A stretch of 12,487 bases of DNA, from positions 1 to 12,487 of the forward strand of contig NXFV01000334.1 of NCBI GenBank assembly GCA_002803225.1, in the 5' to 3' direction. The stretch comes from Gamarada debralockiae (lineage: Eukaryota > Ascomycota > Leotiomycetes > Helotiales > Hyphodiscaceae). Positions within the stretch are counted from its first letter, which is position 1. Each line of letters begins with the position of its first letter. Positions 9,001 to 12,487 of the stretch are shown in pieces. Under the pieces are notes generated by a model. The model was not told the DNA's origin and searched no databases. It saw nothing but the letters and a program-made list of their open reading frames with translations. The translations under genes were made by a program, and so were the position numbers.

Positions 9001-9401
9001 TGCCGAAACAGAATGGTACCTTGAAACTTCTTTGCGAACCTTCTCAGGGGGGATCAAGCACCCGTCGTGATACAAGGCGGTTTTTTTCCCTTGCGTGTCT
9101 CTTGCTCGAACCATTTGAGCAACAATAGCCCAGTCGCTTCCCTTAAGATATTTCGAGAGATTCCACTTCCGTAGTTGAAACTCATACTGTGCTTTACTTG
9201 ACGAGGATTTAGTCTTGGGAGAGCGGGAACAAACATTGGGGGCCAATATACGTACCTCGCATCGAAATCGTAGTCCGCCTTCATTATCTCTCTGAGTTCA
9301 CACAAAGTTTTACCCTCATCCTTATAAATTCGCCTAATAACGCTCTTATACTTGTCCCACTCGCTCTGGGCGACTGCGTTCGTCCGCCGTCGTGTGACCA
9401 T
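6074..9401 (-). CDS. Clr5-domain ankyrin-repeat protein, four exons
   Basis: Exons 9401-9256, 9196-8982, 8931-8776 and 8706-6074 total 3150 nt (1049 residues plus TGA). The introns (59, 50 and 69 bp; GTACGT, GTAAGC, GTAAGC donors) fit in phase, and the ATG at 9401 has A at -3. Residues about 14-66 form a Clr5 domain (EWDKYKSVIRRIYKDEGKTL, then EIMKADYDFDA|SKAQYEFQLR with KWNLSKYLK); an intron cuts it at the bar. A Pro/Ala/Ser-rich linker follows. Ankyrin repeats span about 324-990, ending in the pattern usual for these proteins: VQLLLDHGAKVNAPP, GATALQLAAIGGYAGIVELL, HGRTALEGAAENGRLD. The tail is acidic (DMADTEDVDLLL). Clr5 domains are named from the fission-yeast silencing factor, and these fungal proteins are thought to be nuclear; target and role are unknown. 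The third acceptor is CAGCAG, so one Ala may be optional. It lies 650 bp downstream of the WD40-protease gene on the same strand. Confidence 0.9.
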
Positions 9402-10051
9402 AATGGGGGCGAGGCTGAGCAAAAGCCAACGACAAAGAAAGTGGAAAATAGCGACTCTTTAAGATTTCTTCCGACGACAATTATCAGGTTAAGGAAAAAA
9501 ACAATAAAGTTTACATTTAGGTTCGCATTCAGGGGAGAAAGAAGATAAATCAGTCGGACAGCACAGCTTAGGTTGACACAAGGCTATCACTGTACACTGA
9601 TTCGGCGGCATCGCCATGGTGAAGACCGCGGTTGATTGGACGAAACCAGAATCCGAATTAGATGTGTTGTTGCAAGTGCGCCTCATCCCACAATCTTTTC
9701 CTCGCTTGCCGAATCAAACAGCGAATCTGCCGCGCTGCACCTCCGTACTTTCATAATTTGCCAAGCACACGTCAGCCACGAAACGCGTCGCTAACCTGCC
9801 ATTGGTTTGAAGATGGGAGGCCGCTTTGCAATTATTAGATTTTGTACGATGTGCGCTATTCTATGTATTCTGATCCTTTTTTGGGCCTCCGTACCCCTAC
9901 TAGAAGGAGGTGTACGTTCAACCATAACGTCCGTCCCTGGGTGGCGAAAAACCCTATGTGCCTATTCACGAAGTTAAATAGCGTATTTTCTGATTTTGCA
10001 TCACGTGGCGCTATTTTATGTGACTATAGCACGCTGGTGAATTTGGGTAGG
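9402..10051. promoter_or_regulatory. Intergenic region: upstream of Clr5-ankyrin, downstream of protease gene
   Basis: No supported gene. An ATG at 9616 (plus) opens only 47 codons, and a minus open frame at 9489-9686 lacks any family match. The word AAATAGCG or its complement occurs at 9445-9453, 9976-9983 and 10009-10017, with a shorter match (CGCTATT) at 9854-9860. A CACGTG E-box lies at about 10002-10007. The CGCTATT..ATG stretches at 9854 and 10009 sit in similar GTG(N)CGCTATTYTATG contexts. These could be regulator sites or pieces of an old repeat. No clear TATA box was found near 9450-9550. Confidence 0.4.
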
Positions 10052-12487
10052 CTAATCCGCTTTGAACAAGTGCCACCTTTTTCCAGTAAATGTCTCCAGT
10101 GAGCGAAGAATCGCACTTTGGGGTACCATGAAGCTAAGCGATTTTCCACCTTCCAAGTTGAAGTTGGAAACTATCTGTCCAACCCAGTTCCAGCCGTTGT
10201 TCTCTAGGTCAGGACTGAAAACTCCGCAGCCAGAATCGCCAGGCTGAGCGAAATAGCTTTGGTTATTTGTCGGATGGACCAAAATTATCTTAGCACGGTC
10301 AACCTGGTCCACTATATCGTCTGGCTTTGGGGCGGCTTCGGCTGTCCCTTTCAACCACATGTGGCATTCTGTGTCTCCAACTTTTCCAGCAGTACAACCG
10401 GTGCTGGCCCCATCCTTGTAGACAGTGACAGTCTTGGGGTCGACCGTGTCAGTGATGCCTGCCGAACCAGTGAATTTCTGCTCTGCAGTGGCTTCGAGCT
10501 GAGGGGATTCTGCAGTAGCTTTGAGATGATAAAAGTATGTCTCCATCATCTCATCCAGCCACCAGGACCCGTTGGCTGCCTTCCACTCATTGTTTAGACA
10601 AACCAAGGCCCAGTCGTCGCGCCAGCCACGGTTGTCTTCCCCGATTTCGCCCACCCCAATACGGCTCCACCGCACGGTTCCGCAGCCATCGCGCCATCTC
10701 TCCAATAAAAAGTTGGTTTCCCCACAGTCATTCCCGTGAATTTCAAGCAGGCGAGTTAAAATATCTAATGAACCTGGCGTTATGACTCTTGTTTCCTCAT
10801 CAGGATTGAATGGTGTGACATGGTGCGCGGTTAGTGCATAAATTCCCTCCTCATTCTTACTATCTGTTGACAAGAATACAGCAACCGAGCCTTTCCCGGC
10901 ATTCCGCGCTTCTGTCTCTTTAATTAATGGGGATATAGACTGGCCGTGTTTAAAAGGTTCGATCTTGCGTACAACACGCTTTAAAGAGTTTCGTTTTAAC
11001 TCGTATCCTCGAACACTTTTATCGTATGCTGTATCGCATCCAGGTGGATACAATAACTGGTCGACAGCTTGCGTATTTCCACATGTATGACTCAGCTTAC
11101 CTTTCAGAATAATTGTTGGTGTTTGTTGAATAGAAGCCGATTCTTCTAGACTTTGTGTGGTGTCTGTGTCGACAAAGAGACAGATGCATTGTACGTATAA
11201 ATCCTCCCACCCGAACTTCGAAGAGGTAGTAATAACAGTGCGCACACCAGCCCCATGTCTAACGTAATCGTCAACGTACTGGAGGTCCACATCTAAAGGT
11301 TTGACGGGTTGTTGGTCTGTCTTCGTAACTATGCCCGGAATCGGGGGAGAGGGCGCAAGTAGTCCACCCTCTAGAAGCTCGACCCGAAGACCACTTTCAA
11401 GGTGAATTCCGCATGAAAATAGCCTATCAAAGAGTAATTAGTTAATGTTCACTGCACTGCTTTAAGCAGCCTACTTTTGAGCATACCCCTTTGGGCCGTC
11501 CAGCATACTCATCGAGGTCCACAAGTGCATCCCATTTTGTGAGGGCTGGATGGAAAAATTGCGCACCCCCCATTCCAAGAGTGTAGTCATTGCCTCTCTG
11601 TAATCCCTGTTCGAGACATTATCGGACGATTGCTGGCCAAGTCCGGACAATGGATCCATCATGGTTCCTAACAAAGACGTCTCCTTTCCCTCTGCCAAGT
11701 TCCTCAAGGCATGGAGAACGACATCACGGTCAGGACATTCAAGGACACGCCGCATCTTAGCAGAGAAGTCGACAAAAATGTTACTAGACTGATTCATTGC
11801 CAGCGCTAACAAGTGATTATATTAGCGATACAGATCTCTATGACGGGCGTATTACTTACAAGGTCTCCAAGGGTTGGGTGCCTGCCGAAATGTGTTAGCG
11901 GGATGGCTGCTCTCTTAAATAGACGAAGTAATAAAGGCATATTTATGATAAACGTCTCAATAATGCGTACTAACCTCATGCTCGATTGTGAAGGGTGAAG
12001 GCGGCGATTCAAAGCGGCTAGGCGAGAAAGTTGGCGATCTCTCGTCCTGGGCAATCATGGTGGGCTGCAGCACGTTGCTTGTAGCGGTATCCCAGAGCAG
12101 CACTGTCCCATCCCGCGAAGCCGACGCCATCTGCTTGCCGTCCGGCGAGAATGCGATGGCCTTCACCGGGCGTATATGGCCCTCGAGCTTCCGCGGCTCA
12201 GCATCTGTAGTGGTATCCCAGAGCAGCACTGTCCCATCCCACGAAGCCGACGCCAGCTGCTTGCCGTCCGACGAGAATACGACGGCCTCCACCGGGCCTA
12301 TATGGCCCTCGAGCTTCCGCGGCTCAGCGTCTGTAGTGGTATCCCAGAGCAGCACTGTCCCATCCCACGAAGCCGACGCCAGCTGCTTGCCGTCCGACGA
12401 GAATACGACGGCCCTCACCGGCTCCATATGGCCCTCGAGCTTCCGCGGCTTAGCGTCTGTAGTGGTATCCCAGAGCAGCACTGTCCC
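10052..12487 (-). CDS. WD40-repeat / trypsin-like serine protease fusion, 5' end outside window
   Basis: Exons: 12487 (edge) to 11975, 11881-11860, 11805-11487 and 11423-10052, giving 741 residues in the window plus TAG. Introns: 93 bp (GTTAGT, branch CGCTAACAC), 54 bp (GTAAGT, branch CGCTAATA) and 63 bp (GTATGC, branch AACTAAT); all phases agree. Residues 1 to about 135 are WD40 repeats (GHIGPVEAVVFSSDGKQLAS, DGTVLLWDTTTD). A linker of about 150 residues follows, then an N-terminal extension and a chymotrypsin-fold protease: His486 (ALTAHHV), Asp555 (DDWALV), Ser682 (PGDSGCGVF), numbered from the edge. No signal peptide can be judged; the WD40 linkage implies a cytosolic protein. WD40 tails on fungal STAND/NLR proteins sense ligands, so the protease may be an effector domain (inference). 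Alternative: two genes, the protease starting at ATG 11797. A second in-frame donor (GTAGGC at 11474) would add four residues. Confidence 0.72.
11860..11881 (-). other. Predicted 22-nt microexon
   Basis: It is bounded by a CAG acceptor (11884-11882, with the CGCTAACAC branch site 12-20 nt upstream) and a GTAAGT donor (11859-11854). It encodes APNPWRP plus one base. The WD40 exon ends in phase 0 and the next exon needs phase 1, so only inclusion of these 22 nt keeps the WD40 and protease parts in frame; skipping it would cause a frameshift. Confidence 0.6.
12105..12487 (-). repeat. 126-bp tandem WD40 repeat units
   Basis: The unit (126 bp, 42 residues) recurs at 12105-12230, 12231-12356 and 12357-12482, and the array runs off the right edge. 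Adjacent units differ by 8 and 6 bases of 126 (about 94-95% identity). Such DNA-level sameness is known from WD40 arrays of fungal NLR allorecognition genes, where repeats are shuffled and homogenised. Copy number probably varies between strains and may be misassembled. Confidence 0.85.

Noticed and set aside
9489..9686. Minus-strand cysteine-containing open frame, and a 47-codon plus frame from ATG 9616
   Set aside because: Both lie in the upstream region of the Clr5-ankyrin gene, overlap each other, and show no family pattern or splice support.
12105..12487. CRISPR-like regular repeats
   Set aside because: The 126-bp periodicity is coding WD40 repeat DNA with no spacers, in a eukaryotic-type gene.
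1..12487. tRNA, rRNA or riboswitch genes
   Set aside because: No cloverleaf with conserved box A/B sequences, rRNA-like stretch or riboswitch core was recognised on either strand by eye.

Overview
The window reads as nuclear DNA of a filamentous ascomycete. Its real genes carry short introns (50-93 bp) with GT..AG ends and CTAAC/CTAAT-type branch sites. The gene content is also fungal: a Clr5-ankyrin protein, a WD40 receptor tail of the fungal NLR type, a tiny cysteine-tailed protein, and relics of a Tad1-like LINE. Species or class cannot be told from the sequence alone.

Left part (1-6073, mostly degraded). From about 373 to 1845 two imperfect inverted repeat arms enclose an AT-rich stretch and a broken, minus-strand ORF1 (gag-like, zinc-knuckle) fragment of a Tad1-type LINE. 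Next comes a small plus-strand gene of three exons (2076-2422) that encodes a 60-residue protein ending in a cysteine/phenylalanine-rich tail. From 2423 to 6073 there is no intact gene. This stretch holds an unassigned minus-strand open frame (3301-3579), a decayed plus-strand gene for a protein with one membrane segment (about 3906-4905) and a 90-bp inverted-repeat element (5126-5215).

Right part (6074-12487, two intact-looking minus-strand genes in tandem). The gene at 9401-6074 can be spliced from four exons into a 1049-residue protein with an N-terminal Clr5 domain, which is itself cut by an intron, and a long ankyrin array. Upstream of it, entering from beyond the right edge, is a gene whose exons join in frame from near-identical WD40 repeats, through a 22-nt microexon, to a cytosolic-looking trypsin-like serine protease with a recognisable His-Asp-Ser triad.

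How they may work together: the last gene looks like the 3' end of a STAND/NLR-like receptor. Its WD40 repeats differ almost only by amino-acid-changing substitutions, and it carries a C-terminal protease where an effector would not usually be expected. Beside it lies a nuclear-type Clr5-ankyrin repeat protein, and the flank is rich in transposon debris. This suggests an accessory, fast-evolving self/non-self recognition locus. The part most worth testing is the WD40-protease fusion. The N-terminal receptor domains lie outside the window, so the receptor interpretation is inference.
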